64,000 bases of DNA from Blumeriella jaapii (lineage: Eukaryota > Ascomycota > Leotiomycetes > Helotiales > Drepanopezizaceae), in the NCBI GenBank assembly GCA_009599575.1, contig VWND01000075.1, forward strand, positions 124,001-188,000. Direction: 5' to 3'. The translations under genes and the position numbers were made by a program. The notes under the pieces are model-generated. The model ran no database searches. It had not been told where the DNA came from and worked only from the letters and a program-made list of their open reading frames with translations. This document shows positions 35,562 to 48,342 of this stretch, in pieces; position 1 is the first letter of the stretch; the number at the start of each line of letters is the position of its first letter.

Positions 35562-37800
35562 CTTGGGGATCTGTAAGGAGGTGTCTCGGATCATGTGCCA
35601 CGGCCCGATCGTCGGTTGCTGTCGACCAAAGTGAGTAGTAGGAAGAGGGAAAGAAAAGGACTGAAAGGACGCGGCTGTCGAAGCTCCTAATAAGCTTCTA
35701 GAAGGGAGCATCAAACTGCAAACAATTCCAACGGTCCTGTTGTGACTAAGGTAAAGTACCGTGCCGTTCGACATATCTATCTAAGGTAGCCACTTCACGG
35801 GCAGCACCGGATCGGTAGGCTGCATGCGATGTGCACCACGGCCGGTTGAGCTCCGCAAAAGTTCCTGTCGCGCTGCAGCTGATCCGAGATATGTACCATC
35901 CCCGGGGCATCCATCTGTGTAGCTGTGGTTGATCCGACGTGACCTGATGCATGTACCTCAGATCTTGGCAATGTTTACATTCCATTCGGTTGCGTGACCC
36001 GCACCCGGCATCATGCTGTTGAACGTAAAGATACCAATATATAAACTGCCAAGTTCGCGGAACGAACAGGATAAATTGGCAAGCATATAGAAAAAGTCTC
36101 GAGATGGCCGACAAGCTAGACGTAAACGTAGGAATTCTCTGATGTAGAGATTGCCTTGCCCTATCTGCGGGCCGTTGAATCCGCAAAAACAATCGAGACT
36201 TTCCAAACCCCAAAATCTCCTCATCCCAGAGTAAGTATTTCAGCCAATGTGCTCATGTACTATCAAAATCGATGATCTCTTTGATTTCATACTATCTGAA
36301 GTAGACGATCAATATTCACAAGTTCGAACAGTTCCAGAAGCCACTTCCTTCATCACGAGCTCACCCCTGGCGGCTCTACCAAGAATTAGACTCGAATCTA
36401 TATGCTTTTGGTTGCACCTGTGCACACATCAATGTCTCAAAACCTCTCCAACACGAGGTGAGTATTATTACATTGCTCACATCAAGATACCACAATCCAC
36501 GTCCGCACCCAGATCGCAGCATGAATGCGCCCTCCGCCCCCTCCCCCTCCCCTTCAGCCTAGCGAACACGATATGGGACTCAGCCAAGCCTCGCACGGCC
36601 GGTGTGAGTGAGTGGCCGTCACGTTTGAACGGCGAGCTGTGTAATCTGACACCGAACTGTGCCCGTTTGTTGAACATTGGCCTCAGTGTTAGATTCGGAG
36701 ATACGGACGGTCGGTAGGTGGGATACGCGAGTTGGAATGGTCGTGAACATACGACGGCTGAAGCGCCGAGAAGGCGAGGTGAGGCGAGATGTGATGCGTG
36801 GCTGATGTGTCCACTCGAGATATATTCTAACAGATTATCATTTGCGAGGGACCTCTGAGAAGGGTCACATATGGTATGGCAAGCGGTGTGGTATGGTGGT
36901 ATGGTACGGTATGTGGAGGTTATTCGGGTTCTTCGCGGAGGAGGGGGAGGATATTCGATTATAGCATCATGGGCTAAAAGCTATAATAACTTCAGAGGAC
37001 GGGATGGTGTGTAATAACCGATCTATTGAAAAGAAATAACAATCCAAAATCTTCAAGAATTAGATGTGATATTCGAAGTGGATGCTTGCTTGCCTGCTTC
37101 GTTTCTTTGCAAATAAAGACTCTACCTAGCAAGCGAAGCCCTTTATCCATCATCCGAGCCAAATACTCTGTACCTACAGATAGATAGGTATCGTACAGTA
37201 CTGTACAGTATACCATCGTAAAAATTGCCAACTTCGGCGGCAGCGGTCACCTGTGTGACACGAACGAACGAGCGGGTGCGGGTACGGGTGAATGCGAAAT
37301 CGATTTATCGATATATCGGGTACTCGCATCATCTACCTATCTGCCTTTCCTACTCGACATCATACAGACACGGGAAGGTCGAAAGAAAAGACCTCTTCTT
37401 CCACCCCGCCTCCGAACCACGGTCCCGAGAATCTGGGTTCGGTATGAATTTGAATCCATCACATCTCACATCTCACATCTCATACCCATTTCCGAACCCA
37501 CCCACCTCATGTCGCCGGAGAAGATGAACTAGAAAACGAGCGTACAACGGAGACAGCAGGCCGGCTAAAGCCATGTCCATGCCTTGCCCTCTCCTCCACG
37601 CCCCATACCAGCCAGTTCCATGCGCCGTGTCATATCGCCGTCCCTGGGTATCTATATACAGATAGCCACCAATGCCCGATCGCCCGATCGCCCGCTCGCT
37701 CCGCCGATAAGAGGAAGCAAAGACCCGAAATGCCAAAAAAGCAAGATGCAATGCACAAAAAGAGCTCCCGCACTCGTCCACTCCTCGTCTACCCATACAC
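35562..37800. other. Intergenic region, no supported gene
   Basis: Shared upstream side of the permease gene and 3' side of the kinase gene. Short frames only. Confidence 0.55.
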
Positions 37801-40063
37801 TTATTCCGCCCATGCCCAGCTCTGATCCCTCACGCACAAGCCACCGCTAAACATCATCGTCGAGGCGAGCGCCAGGAAGTGGACAAGCAGCAGGCCCAGC
37901 GTGAGCCAGCCGACCCTGACCCCGATGGCGAGCTCCAAGCCAGCTAGGAGCATCAGGGGCCATAGCACAACGTCTCGCGTGCCGAGGGGCACGCACGGCC
38001 TGGTGATGGTCACAAGCTTGGCGAGGAAGATGCCCAGCTTGAGAAAAAGCTCAAGGATTTGCTGATTCCTACGTGCCCAGGTTCCCGCGTAGTGCCGGTG
38101 GACTAAAAGCCGGTGCTTGAATCGCGAGAAGGCTGTCGATGGCGGCGGCATCAGCAAGGGCGTATTGAGATTCGGCGAGGACAGGTCGTTTCGATGCGGG
38201 CTTGGAGTTCGAGAAATTGGCTTGGGCTCGAGGACTAATTGTGAATCGGGCGAAGGCATTGGTAACGTGGGTTCGGTAGCATCCTCGATGTATGCGCCTG
38301 ACCGTGCTCGTTTACCCGGTTCTGTTCGTCATAAGAATGAAAACATGAAAGAGTTGCGTGGGAAGGAAATACCGTTGACTGGAGTGCTTGGTGTAGCCGG
38401 CGAGTCGAAGGACTGAATGATCCGGCCACCAAGTCCTGCGTTGCTCCCTTGCCTGGTTCTCGCCGGAGCCTCGAGTCCCTTCTCTGTGCGAATCGCAGTA
38501 AGAATGTCATTTGCACTAGGCCGCTCAGTTGGGTCCAATGCGAGCAACCGCTTGAGAAAGTCGTAGAGCTGTTTTGGCAACTCTGGTCTTTCTAGCCGTT
38601 CGTCGAGAAAGCCTGACCAGCCACTGATCTCGGCCCGGAGCATGTCCATGTCCTCGAACTCTTCTTGGATGCTGTCTGCGCTCTTGTAAGGTAGCCTGCC
38701 AAAACACATAAAGTAAAGAATCATGCCAAGGCTAAAAATGTCAGATTTCGTAGTGAAATTTCCATAGCGCCCGACATGGTCTTGCCTCAAAACCTCCGGA
38801 GCGCAGTATGAAATCGTCCCAGTAGACCCGGTCGACTTTCGCGCGACATTTTCCGCCTGGACCTCTCCAAAGTCACTGATGAGACAGCGGAATTCGTTTC
38901 CATCCTTGTGGAGCAAGCAGTTGCTGGGCTTGAGATCTCGATGGATGTAATTCGACGCGTGAAGATGTGCCAGCCCAGATGTGATGTCTTTGAAGAACGA
39001 GTATATTTCTTCGAACGAGAGCTTCCGCTGGGAAGTTCTTAGATCTGGCCGCTCCCCGCGTCCCCTCGATCTTCTTCGCATTTGCTCTTTCAACTGTTCC
39101 TTTGTGCTTTTCGTCCGTGGTGTAGCACCGATAATGTAGTGTAGAAGGTCTCCCGAGTTGCAATACTGTTGCAAGATGAATGCGCAAGGAACCGACGGGC
39201 TGAAGCGGTTGAGCGTGACATCTTCTAGCCATACATGACGGTAGGAGACCAGATTTGGATGCGATAGTCCTTGGAGAAGCTGCACCTCGATGAGAACTGC
39301 TGCCGTTAGCAAGGCTCGCGCGGCTTCACTCCAATGTGTGTACGTACCTTTCTCAAGCCATGAATGGTCATCCCCGACCGGCACTCTCTTGCACGCAAAC
39401 TGGCCTATCACAGTCAGCACTTTCGCGTGCAATCGTTCGCACCTTGTATACCTAGAGAAACTCCGTCGAGCTCATGGCGAACCAGCAGCACCACGCCCTT
39501 CCCACCCCTTCCGAGCTCCTTCTCCTCGGTGAAGAACCTTTGGAAGTAGTTCGGACTGAAGGCCTCCTTCTTGATGCTGTGTCCCGTCTGCGGCGCGGGC
39601 CTGCTCGTCACGAACTCGGCCTCTTCCACCGATCTTGCGGTACTACTCGCCGCGGTTGGCAAGGCAGGCTGGACGAGTCTGCGGATAGGACTCGATGGCG
39701 GACTGTGTTCTCCTCCGTCCCTGTCCGCCGACCGCAGCATGCGGAAGTATTCGGGGCTGATGAACGGCGACGCTCTGTGGGGAGAGGATTGTCTCTCGGG
39801 AGACGGGGATCGAAAGGGTCGGTGGCATGTTGGGCAGTCGGAGAAGGAGGGGGACGGAGTTGCCCCGCGCAGGATGAGCTGTCGAGTTTGAGGATCGCGG
39901 ATGACGATGGCATCGTTGTGACGGCTGGCGGGAGGAGTTGTCAGCGGTTGCGTGGGCGCTCTTGAGATCTATTGCCGTTGCAGTGCTGAGGATTCGTACT
40001 GTAGGAGGGCACTCACAGGACAATCTCACGGCTGTCGCGAGAAGAGTACGGGACAAGAGACAT
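37801..40063 (-). CDS. IKS1: Ser/Thr protein kinase, Iks1-like, with C-terminal membrane segments
   Basis: Exons complement(40017..40063), (39452..39924), (39348..39404), (38373..39296) and (37801..38321); 673 aa, close to yeast Iks1. All introns have GT-AG ends and branch motifs. The N-terminal CPTCHRPF is a small zinc-knuckle-like motif. The glycine loop GRGGKG is near 154-159, the ATP-binding lysine is in ACKRV (about 179), and the catalytic loop is HRDLKPSN. The magnesium loop reads DFGE, followed by GTISYCAPEVL. A basic Arg/Lys-rich insert sits in the N-lobe to C-lobe region. After the kinase domain the last 170 residues hold a Ser/Pro stretch and then two or three hydrophobic segments (about LWPLMLLAGLELAIGV and LTLGLLLVHFLALA), suggesting membrane anchoring. 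Iks1 function is poorly known; the assignment rests on the kinase core and the tail layout. Confidence 0.9.
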
Positions 40064-42016
40064 GGTATGATGGCAGGCTGGTAGAGGGCTGCAGAGTCTA
40101 GTAGGACATGGTGAAGCTATCCCCGGCGAATACTCCGACTCAGCTTATGGGCATTTGGCATGTTTTGTTTTGCTCGCAAAGCTGAGGTTCGGCAGAGGCT
40201 TTGGTTGTTTGTTTTGTTTGTCCTGGCTTCTTTTGCGCTTCGCCAGCCTTGCAATCCTTGTTTACCTACCTACGGTAGGTATCTTGTACAGTATCTAGGC
40301 ACGCTTTTTTTGAACAATGAAACATTCTCCTTTCACCCTTTTTAATCGGACTTGGAGTCTCTCGGTCTCAGGCATCGGCTATTTGTGGATTTGTTTTGAT
40401 TTAAATTGAAGCGGAGCTTCTGACTTCTCTTCCGCTAAGGATTCGAGAAGGAATTGACGATTAGGTACAGTATATACTGTAGAACCGCACTTCCAATCAT
40501 AACAGTCTCATCTTTCCATCACCATCTTGGTCTGTCCGAGTCCCTATCATATTCTTTCAACGGCAATCCTTAACAAAAAAACCACAGTGTACTATAGGAA
40601 TCCGGCTAATTGCTAGACCACGGGGAAAGATGGCAGGGCTGTACTCTGTACTGTACCGAAATTTACACTGTCTCGGTGAGAAACGGGAAGTTCTATTTTG
40701 CAGGTCTACGTCACATCGTGTCCACGGCCACGGCCGAAGCCGGGGAATTTGCTTGGACAACTTGGGCCCTCACAGAAAGCTCTGTACACAGACTCGATAG
40801 CGCCCATGCTCACCACTCAACAGTTCCTTCAACCTCTTCCATTCATACAAAAACAAAGTCCCTCCAGCTAGCTATCACTCTTTCCTGCGGCGCAGAAAGA
40901 AAGAGTTTATAAAGCCAAATCGCCATCAACAAATCAAGCAATTGAATTTTTGACCAAGATTCATCCCAAGAGGACCACAACCATGCACGAAAAGGTGAAG
41001 AGAAAAACGCATTAGAATAATTTCACGACGATCGAAATCTCGACATGATAGCTTTTGAAAAACAAGACCGATCAGATGGAAGACTCGATTGAGACTACGC
41101 CTCAGAAGAAAGGGACCTGATCAAAAGCTATCTATGCAAGAAAGCTGCAATGCCCACAGTATCTTACCCATTAGACATCAACAAATATTGTTACTACTCT
41201 TACTATCAGTACTATAATGTAAAAAAAGAATGCAACTACAAGTGCTTTGATATTCTAGTCCTCGAGGGAATCATCTTGTCCATTGTCCATTCCTCTAGCC
41301 CCAAACCCTCGCACATAAAACGGTAACCCGAGCTTGAAAGTAACTACTGACCTGCGCATCGTCTTCAGCTATCTCACAACGGAGGTTCGCCTCAAGATAT
41401 CGCCAGATTTTCTAAGGCTGAACGCAGACGGATCAACATAGATGATGTGGCTGGCTTACAGATCGCTGTCTGGATCCGATTGAGATGAATGTATTTACAC
41501 TTTCGAAAAACGAGTCTAAAACAGAGAAAGAAAAAAAAGAGGAAAAGGAAGGAGAAGCAAAAGAGATTGTTACGATAAGTGATAGAAAGGACTGAGAAAA
41601 GTAGCTGCGTGGTCTTCGAGTTTGTTTTCATTTCGTTCCTACGGAAAAATGCTTTCCATCTTAGATATCGTGTCCACCCTTTTCCGAACGCGACTCAATT
41701 TCTTCTTGTGGAGAACGCCTGGGATTATAACGAAGGCAAGAAAAGAAACTTTTGAGTCGAATGAACGTAGCACTGTGGAAAAACTTGAATAAGGAAATAA
41801 ACCGAGCAGAGCGACTTCTGTAAAAATGTATCTGTCGACTGCAATCTGCTAGACGTTGATCAATGCTACATGTACTACCACAACTTTGTGAGTTTGTAGA
41901 GGATCACGTGATTGAACATATATATCACGTGACTGCGCACCGCTACCCCATATTCCTGCACTCGCATAGCCAATAGAAAGAGGTACACATTCCAACCCAT
42001 GATTTAAGACCAGTCT
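40064..42016. other. Intergenic region, no supported gene
   Basis: Moderately AT-rich with only short frames. Two short GTAC-type palindromic clusters occur near 40464-40480 and 40640-40655. Confidence 0.55.
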
Positions 42017-42415
42017 TTGCTGTATCACCAACCTGTGTTTTCGAAATTTAACGTCGCTTATTTCATGGTCGCTACCATGGCTTGTTCAGTTACGGGGCAA
42101 GTCCTTCTCGCCACCGTCCCAGTCTCTCAGAAATATGACATGAGCTCTCCAGCAGGGACAATCATCTTGAGCAACGGTATGTCCCGCGAGCAACAGGGCA
42201 TTGCTGCCTCGCTCATTGATACGCTTGTCAAATATTCCATCTCTATCTCCTTGGGCATTGCAGGACCTATCGTTCGGCAAACAAATAGCCAGAGGAACAA
42301 CGTGTTGGAAAGTTATTGAAATGCGTGGTATGACGCGATTGGTTTGGATGGACTTGGGAGGCTATTCGCATTGAATTTTATGTGGATTTCTGTCGTCAAA
42401 GGGAAGGGCACTTAG
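42017..42415 (+). pseudogene. MFS drug-efflux-type transporter, C-terminal remnant
   Basis: The frame reads KFNVAYFMVATMACSVTGQ, LLATVPVSQ, then SSPAGTIILSNGM, EQQGIAASLIDT and SISISLGIAG, which matches the last helices of fungal DHA-type major facilitator transporters. Compared with that family, a segment of about 15 codons is missing between VPVSQ and the SPAG motif. A TGA at 42317-42319 interrupts a frame that continues with NAWYDAIGLDGLG to a stop at 42413; CGA to TGA is one C-to-T change. No N-terminal half is visible. It points toward the P450 gene, so the two may have been neighbours in a small metabolic locus. Confidence 0.75.
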
Positions 42416-42683
42416 CTAGGTTCTGCTTTGAAAGAAATGCAATGTATACCCAGATCATGTTTGAGAAATTAAGCCCAATTTTTCAGAGAGCTCTCCTTTT
42501 GCCATGAAGTTATCAAACACCAAGTGGGGGAATCGATACCAAGCTTTCGGACAACCGCAGGCGACGTTTATCTCCACAACGACTTTGGTTGATGTGTCTT
42601 TTACATTCCAGTGTCCAAGAAAACCTCTGTTCAAAGTGATAGCTCATGGTTCAACCTGCTTTCCCCAATAACCTTTCTGGTAT

Positions 42684-44420
42684 TCAGTGAAGGCAAGGTG
42701 TGAACCGGACTCTCAACGCGGGCTTCTTCCAAAGCATGTAAACAAGGCTATCCTTGTTCCAGTCGAGATCTCTATTCACGAGTTCCCAATCAAAGTGCCA
42801 TACAACTGGAGAATGTCAGCTATACCGATTGGACCCCCAGTGTTTACTTACGCTTCGCTATAATGATCCGGAGTTCCATGTATGCCAAGTTAACGCCGAT
42901 GCACACTCTTGGGCCCTGAGAGAAAGGTTTGAAGGCATCCTTGTTGTCGTTTGCAAATTCTGGATCGTAATCAATGTCGTCCTTGGGGAGCCATCGCTCA
43001 GGATGAAAGCCGTGGGGATGATGCCAGTATTTAGGCGAGCTAGAAGAACACCAGGGATCAGTTCATAAATTTAACATTGTAAGGCGAAAGATTGGAAAAG
43101 GGAAAGTTGAGTAAGATCAGAAAGGCATCTCTGCGACATACTGTGATAAGAACCAGAGGGGAGAGTGAATTATTGTTCCTTTTGGGATAAAATAGCCATC
43201 GACTTCAGCTCCAGGCGAAACACGTGGAAGTCCAATGGGTAAAGGAGTGTAGATTCGAAGAGCTTCCTCGACGACAGCTTTGAGGTAAGAGAGCTTCTGT
43301 GCAGCTTCATCATCAATTTCGGAAGTGGTCTTGAATGCAGTCCGAACCTCGCGTTTCAGTCTCTGGAGACATTTCGGATATCGCAAGAGATAGTAAGTTG
43401 CTGCTGCCAAAGCACTCGCCGTGGTTTCACTCCCAGCAATAATGAGAACCGAGCCGTTAGACAGCAAGAAATCCTCTCCTGATTGACCAAGTTTCTTCGA
43501 CAGAAGTTGGCTGAAGAAATCGTCGCGGGTGTTATCTTTCCCCATTCGGATCTTGACTTTCTCTCGGGTAAAGCGCGATGCTGCTTACGTTGACCTGCAA
43601 TCTTCTCCCTGTCGGGTAGCAACCAGGGAATAGCGAGGACCAATGCTGGGCAACGGCGGATAAGATCGGGTATTGATGCTGCGAATGGCACTTTCGTGAC
43701 AAGTCTGATCCAAAAATGAGTTTTTGCTATTGATTCAGTCAACTTGGAAGCCTCATGACAGGGAAATAGGTTCGTTACCTTCCGCAACAGCACCAAATGG
43801 CTCGCCGAAGGTGAGATCTCCAATGATATCAAACGTCACCCAGTTGTACCATTCGTCCATGGGAATTCCATCAACACCATGCCCGAGTCTTTCGATTTGT
43901 TTAACAAACATGTCGACATATTTGATAACAACATCTAGCTGCATCCTCAGGGCTTGTGTACTAAAACCATGGGAAAGATTTTTCCGGATCTCTCGATGTT
44001 TTTGAGGGTCCCGCTCCCGGAGTATGCTAGAGATTTCGCCCTTCACGTCATAAAAATCGCTCTTCAAGAAGCTGGAGGTGCCTTTAGATGCATGCCCGTA
44101 GATATCTTTCGCAGCGGCAATGGTGCTGATGCTTAGCTCATTCGGCGCTATGCGAACCACATCGCCATATTTGAGATGCAAGTCTTCGAATAAAAAGACC
44201 GATCGCCCGCCGATTTGTTGTTTGCAATACCATGCATTTGAAACGCTTGCAATCTTGGGACCCGGGAACTTAGCAAGTGGGTGAAAGAAAAGATTGTACA
44301 CAATACGACAGGCTGCGTAAATGAATGTCTTCACGACATCAGATCAGCTTTCTACGCTACCAGGATCGATGAAGTACTTACCAATCCGACTATCAGAGAT
44401 AGTACTTGTAAGAGCATCAT
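42684..44420 (-). CDS. Cytochrome P450 monooxygenase (E-class, CYP65-like), one-base frameshift
   Basis: Exons complement(44382..44420), (43779..44328), (43142..43726), (42852..43039) and (42684..42805); 494 aa if one base is restored. The N terminus (MMLLQVLSLIVGL plus TFIYAA) is the ER membrane anchor, followed by FFHPLAKFPGP. The oxygen-binding helix is AGSETTAS, the ExxR motif is EALR, then FHPERW, and the haem loop is FSQGPRVCIG with the ligand cysteine. All catalytic motifs are intact. Near 43572 the frame slips at a TTT run: HRA is followed in the -1 frame by FTREKVKIRMGKD, exactly as the family continues. Layout resembles fungal CYP65/trichothecene hydroxylase-type and benzoate hydroxylase-like P450s; the substrate is unknown. 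It is either a recent pseudogene or a homopolymer error. Confidence 0.88.
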
Positions 44421-47400
44421 TGTGAGCCGATGCTCCGGGAGTTGAACTGTGATTGTGGGTGTGCAATAGAGTTTGATCTCGAGAAATTGGAAGCAATTGC
44501 TGCATCTGAATCTTTGCTGCTTTTCGGAAGTCTCACAGCAGGCTATTCTCAAGGTGAATGAGGGTGAGACAACGCATGCGAGGTGGCACATTGTGATAAA
44601 AAATTTGAAGTGGCTCGGGGTTGCACCTACCTTCTCGGCTGAAGTCCCAAGGTTGCTAATTTGCATTGCCATACCACTGGCCTTGTTTTTCTCTGCTTTT
44701 CCGAATTGGAGCGGTTGGCTAGAGTTTCTTTTCAGAATTACAAGGCTTGCGCCGAGCCTTGATTCTATCCTGACGTTCGGTGTCCGATCTACTATGACGC
44801 AGAGTTCAACTGGCACGTCTTTGAGGAATTTGATTCTCAATACAGCGCTATTTCGTGGTTAAGCATCACCATGTCACATCTCACCTCAGTTTCCCGGCGG
44901 CGCAGTTTCACCATTTTTCACGACGATGTCTGGCCGCCCTGAGATCAACAAATGAGAATCTGAAAATCTTGGACATCTACAGTCTCCAGCAACCTCGCTA
45001 TTCAGAGAAATGGCCTAGTCTCGCTATTAGTGAAATTGCCATCAGTGGTTGAATACTCCCTTTTACATATTACATCCCTTCAGACAAACCATACTTTCTT
45101 CTATCCTACAACAAACACACCCTTTCAAACAAAACACTAGACACCTTTCCACAATGTAATCAAAGCTTTTCCGCAGTCGGCCAAAGACAATCGAAATCAA
45201 AGCTAGGTATCCTCCGAATGTTTCCCTCCCCAAATTAACAACTCGATGCTAAAAAGAAGAGCGCTGCCGCCTAAAACCTTGTCTCAGCATAGCCCTGATT
45301 CTCTTTTTTCGGACCAAACGTTCTGAGGTAAAACCTTCAAAGGGGGGGTTGGTCACGTGCAAGGCACGTGATAACGCGACGAGGACGCTCGTCTCCCACC
45401 ACTTAAATCCTCGCACTGCGCATCACAGGTAAGAGCCATACTGAATCCAAACACGATCAACACTAGTTCTTAATGTATGCCCCGGTGATACCCGCAGGTT
45501 CTAACGGCTCTACAGTAGGAGAAGAGGACTGGTTTAAACATCCTCCTAGTTTCCCCGACCACGAAACCAGTCCCCCGCGTACAATGGCGGGTCCAAATCA
45601 TCGTACAAGATTCGCACTGTTATACTGTAATGTGACGAGGTCGGAACACAAGCCGTTCCAGGTTCCGAGGTCAGGCAGGGGTCAAGGGCCTTCCGGGTTA
45701 GCTAGTCAGTTATTTCACTTCAGGTGGGTTAGAGAGAGAAATCATCTGGATCCTTACATTCTGCCCGCGTATCGCTATACGCGCCGTTTGCTTTAATTGC
45801 GATCGTTTCGAACGGAGTAACAAAGTCATGCTTTCGTGGATTGGCAATCAGGTTGGGCGTGAGTTTTGGGAATTACGAAACTTGTGCTTTTCGTGGGTTT
45901 GCGCTCTGCGTTTGAGGTTTGGGATTTGGCTTTGTTAGGCTTGACCAAAAACAAAAACAACTTGTTCCTCGTAACTTGTACAAACCGTGACCTGAGGATG
46001 AGACCTTGAAAATAAAGAGTTACCTGAGAATGAAAATCAGGGAAGAGTAACTAAGATCCGATTGTAAAGGTGAAAACAATGTGTCTTGTGCAAAGCTAAA
46101 ACTTGAAGACTAATACTTAATTCAAATTGGCTAAGGGCATCAGCATCGTGAATGCTACCGCTACCGGTATCAGACTTGGCCCATCTACACTAGCTTGGTT
46201 GAACTCCGGGTGAGAAGAGCATTGGTAATTTGCGATGGCAATTTGAATTGATTTTTCCCGATGTGAATGTGGTATAGGCTAATCTATCTGACAGGTTCCC
46301 GAGGCTGCGACTTACTGCGAGATTTAGTGCAGGATGGGATCGGAGATGAAAGTTCGCCAGCCTTGCTTTGAGAAAAAGGTAAATCTTGTACGTGCTAGTG
46401 TCTTGTACGTGCTAGTGTGGATCCAAAATCGGGTCCATACCGATGAACTTTTGCAGGATTTTGCCGCTGAGAAGAGAAGAAATTTAGGAGTGGGGGAGGA
46501 GGTTGGCGGAATTTGATAGATATTTTCTATTCAACTTATGGAAAATCTCGTAAAGTCGGATTTCCAAACTCGCTTCTCTTTGCAAAGAGACAGAGAGAGA
46601 GAAAAAGGAAAACCTTTGCATATTCTCTTTGCTTTCACATCGAAAACACGATTTCCCACTAAACAGCGGACACCCAGTAGCCCGCTACATCAAGTATATG
46701 CTTTGATAAGGTAGGCTAAGACAATGGGGCCAGAAAATCGCAAAGTTGATGGTGGATGTACTGTATCAACCTATTGTCACGGTACAAATAGCTCAGGTGT
46801 CTCAAGACTGAAAGAATCATTCCACTTTCACTTTCCATTATATATATCATAGAATAGTTGATTCCACATGTTGTGTAAGTCGGTAACAGATATTCCAGCA
46901 AAGAGGACATTGTGAAGTTCCGGGCGGAAAACCCTTTCAGCTTTGGAAGGCAAAACTATTTTAATTAACCTTCATTGATGGCTAGATACATACGTAGCTG
47001 CGGTCCAGGTTTGAATCCAAGACTAAGGCAAATGCAGGCAGGCGTACCGTATTATAACCCACATGTAGACCCACCACCACCTATCGAATCCTGAACTTCC
47101 ATCCCGGATTCTCAGCGTCAGGTGTCACATCAGAAGAGAGCGAACCCAAACAGGCGCCTCCACCACATTCGATATTCCATCTTCCAGATTTCTTCCTTCC
47201 TCATATCGGGACTCCTGGATGTATAGCTGGAAACAAGGGATCCCGAAGTCGTATTTCAACACTCCGTACCTAGGCATGTTCTGTACTGTACATAGCAAAC
47301 CATAGACGCTCAGCCGCTCGTATTACCTACCTAGACAGGTCCAAGCATATGCTTACGTACTGTACCTAGCTGGTCATTCGGCCAGTTACCTCGCTAGCAT

Positions 47401-48342
47401 GCCCCTCCTCTCTTAAACAAACAAACAAACAAAAGAAAGTGGTGTTATGATAGACATTTTACAACCGAAAGAACACTTCGCCTGGCTCCCAACCAGCTGT
47501 CAGTCGTGCGTAATGAGACAAATCAGGGTTATCCAACCTACCCGGCCGTAATCATGGTGCGATTGCGATGTCACTCTATGTGCTCCTTTGGATTAATATT
47601 ATCCTGAGGTGTTCCTCAGCTGATGAGGTTGATGCGAGGATTAAGTATGGGTCGATTGATTAGGTAAGCTGACACTACAGTACTAGCCCAAGGTCACGTT
47701 AATGATACAATCCTCTTCCTTCTTCTTCTCTGCCTCTCTTCCTCATCCTCATCCTCATCCTGCCCCTTCCCTCGTGCCCAATTCAACATCTTACGCCGCC
47801 GCTGAAATCCCTCCGCCTCGACCACTTACCAGCCGCCGCCGCCGCCGCCACCAGCCACATCTAAATATAAATTGTCTGACTGCTCTGAATGCAGGTTGGC
47901 GGGACAAGACAAGAAAAACAAGACGAGACGAGACCGGCTCGACTGGCGGGCGGGTGAAACGCTCGCTCTTCTCGGAACTTTCTTCCTTCGTTACATCCCA
48001 TCCCATCGACGCAACCCCGAGGATTCGTGAAGCTGGTGATACGGATGCGGATGACCCATCCATCCATCTATCCAAGTGGCCATCGATATAATACGCCGCG
48101 ATCGACCAACTCAAACCAACTCCGCCCCAAACACCAGCTGCTGCTGTACTGCGTCCTTCCTGCGTGCCGAGCGTTGAGGGCGCGTCAGCTCACACTTCCC
48201 GTTTCCTGTCAGACTATTACACCGGGCATGAGGTTGACCTCGTCGCTCTACGCCGCTCCACCCTCTCATCATCTCTCGTATAATCAATAAACCACGGCAG
48301 TTGAAACGGACGTTGGGCGAGAACTAAGGAGGCGCGAGAGCA
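44421..48342. other. Intergenic region, no supported gene
   Basis: Nearly 4 kb with only short unrecognised frames (for example 45473-45796), variable base composition and a few TACC/GGTA palindromic clusters near 47270-47370. The last 600 bases are pyrimidine-rich, as in a long 5' leader for the 48343 gene. Confidence 0.55.

Noticed and set aside
44352..44840. 162-residue - strand frame upstream of the P450.
   Set aside because: It overlaps the spliced P450 start exon in the same direction and shows no domain. It is probably 5' leader sequence.
45473..45796. 107-residue + strand frame as a gene.
   Set aside because: No recognisable domain, no splice or codon support, and it is isolated in a 4-kb gap.
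46990..47040. tRNA-like B box (GGTTTGAATCC).
   Set aside because: No A box at a suitable distance and no cloverleaf could be drawn.
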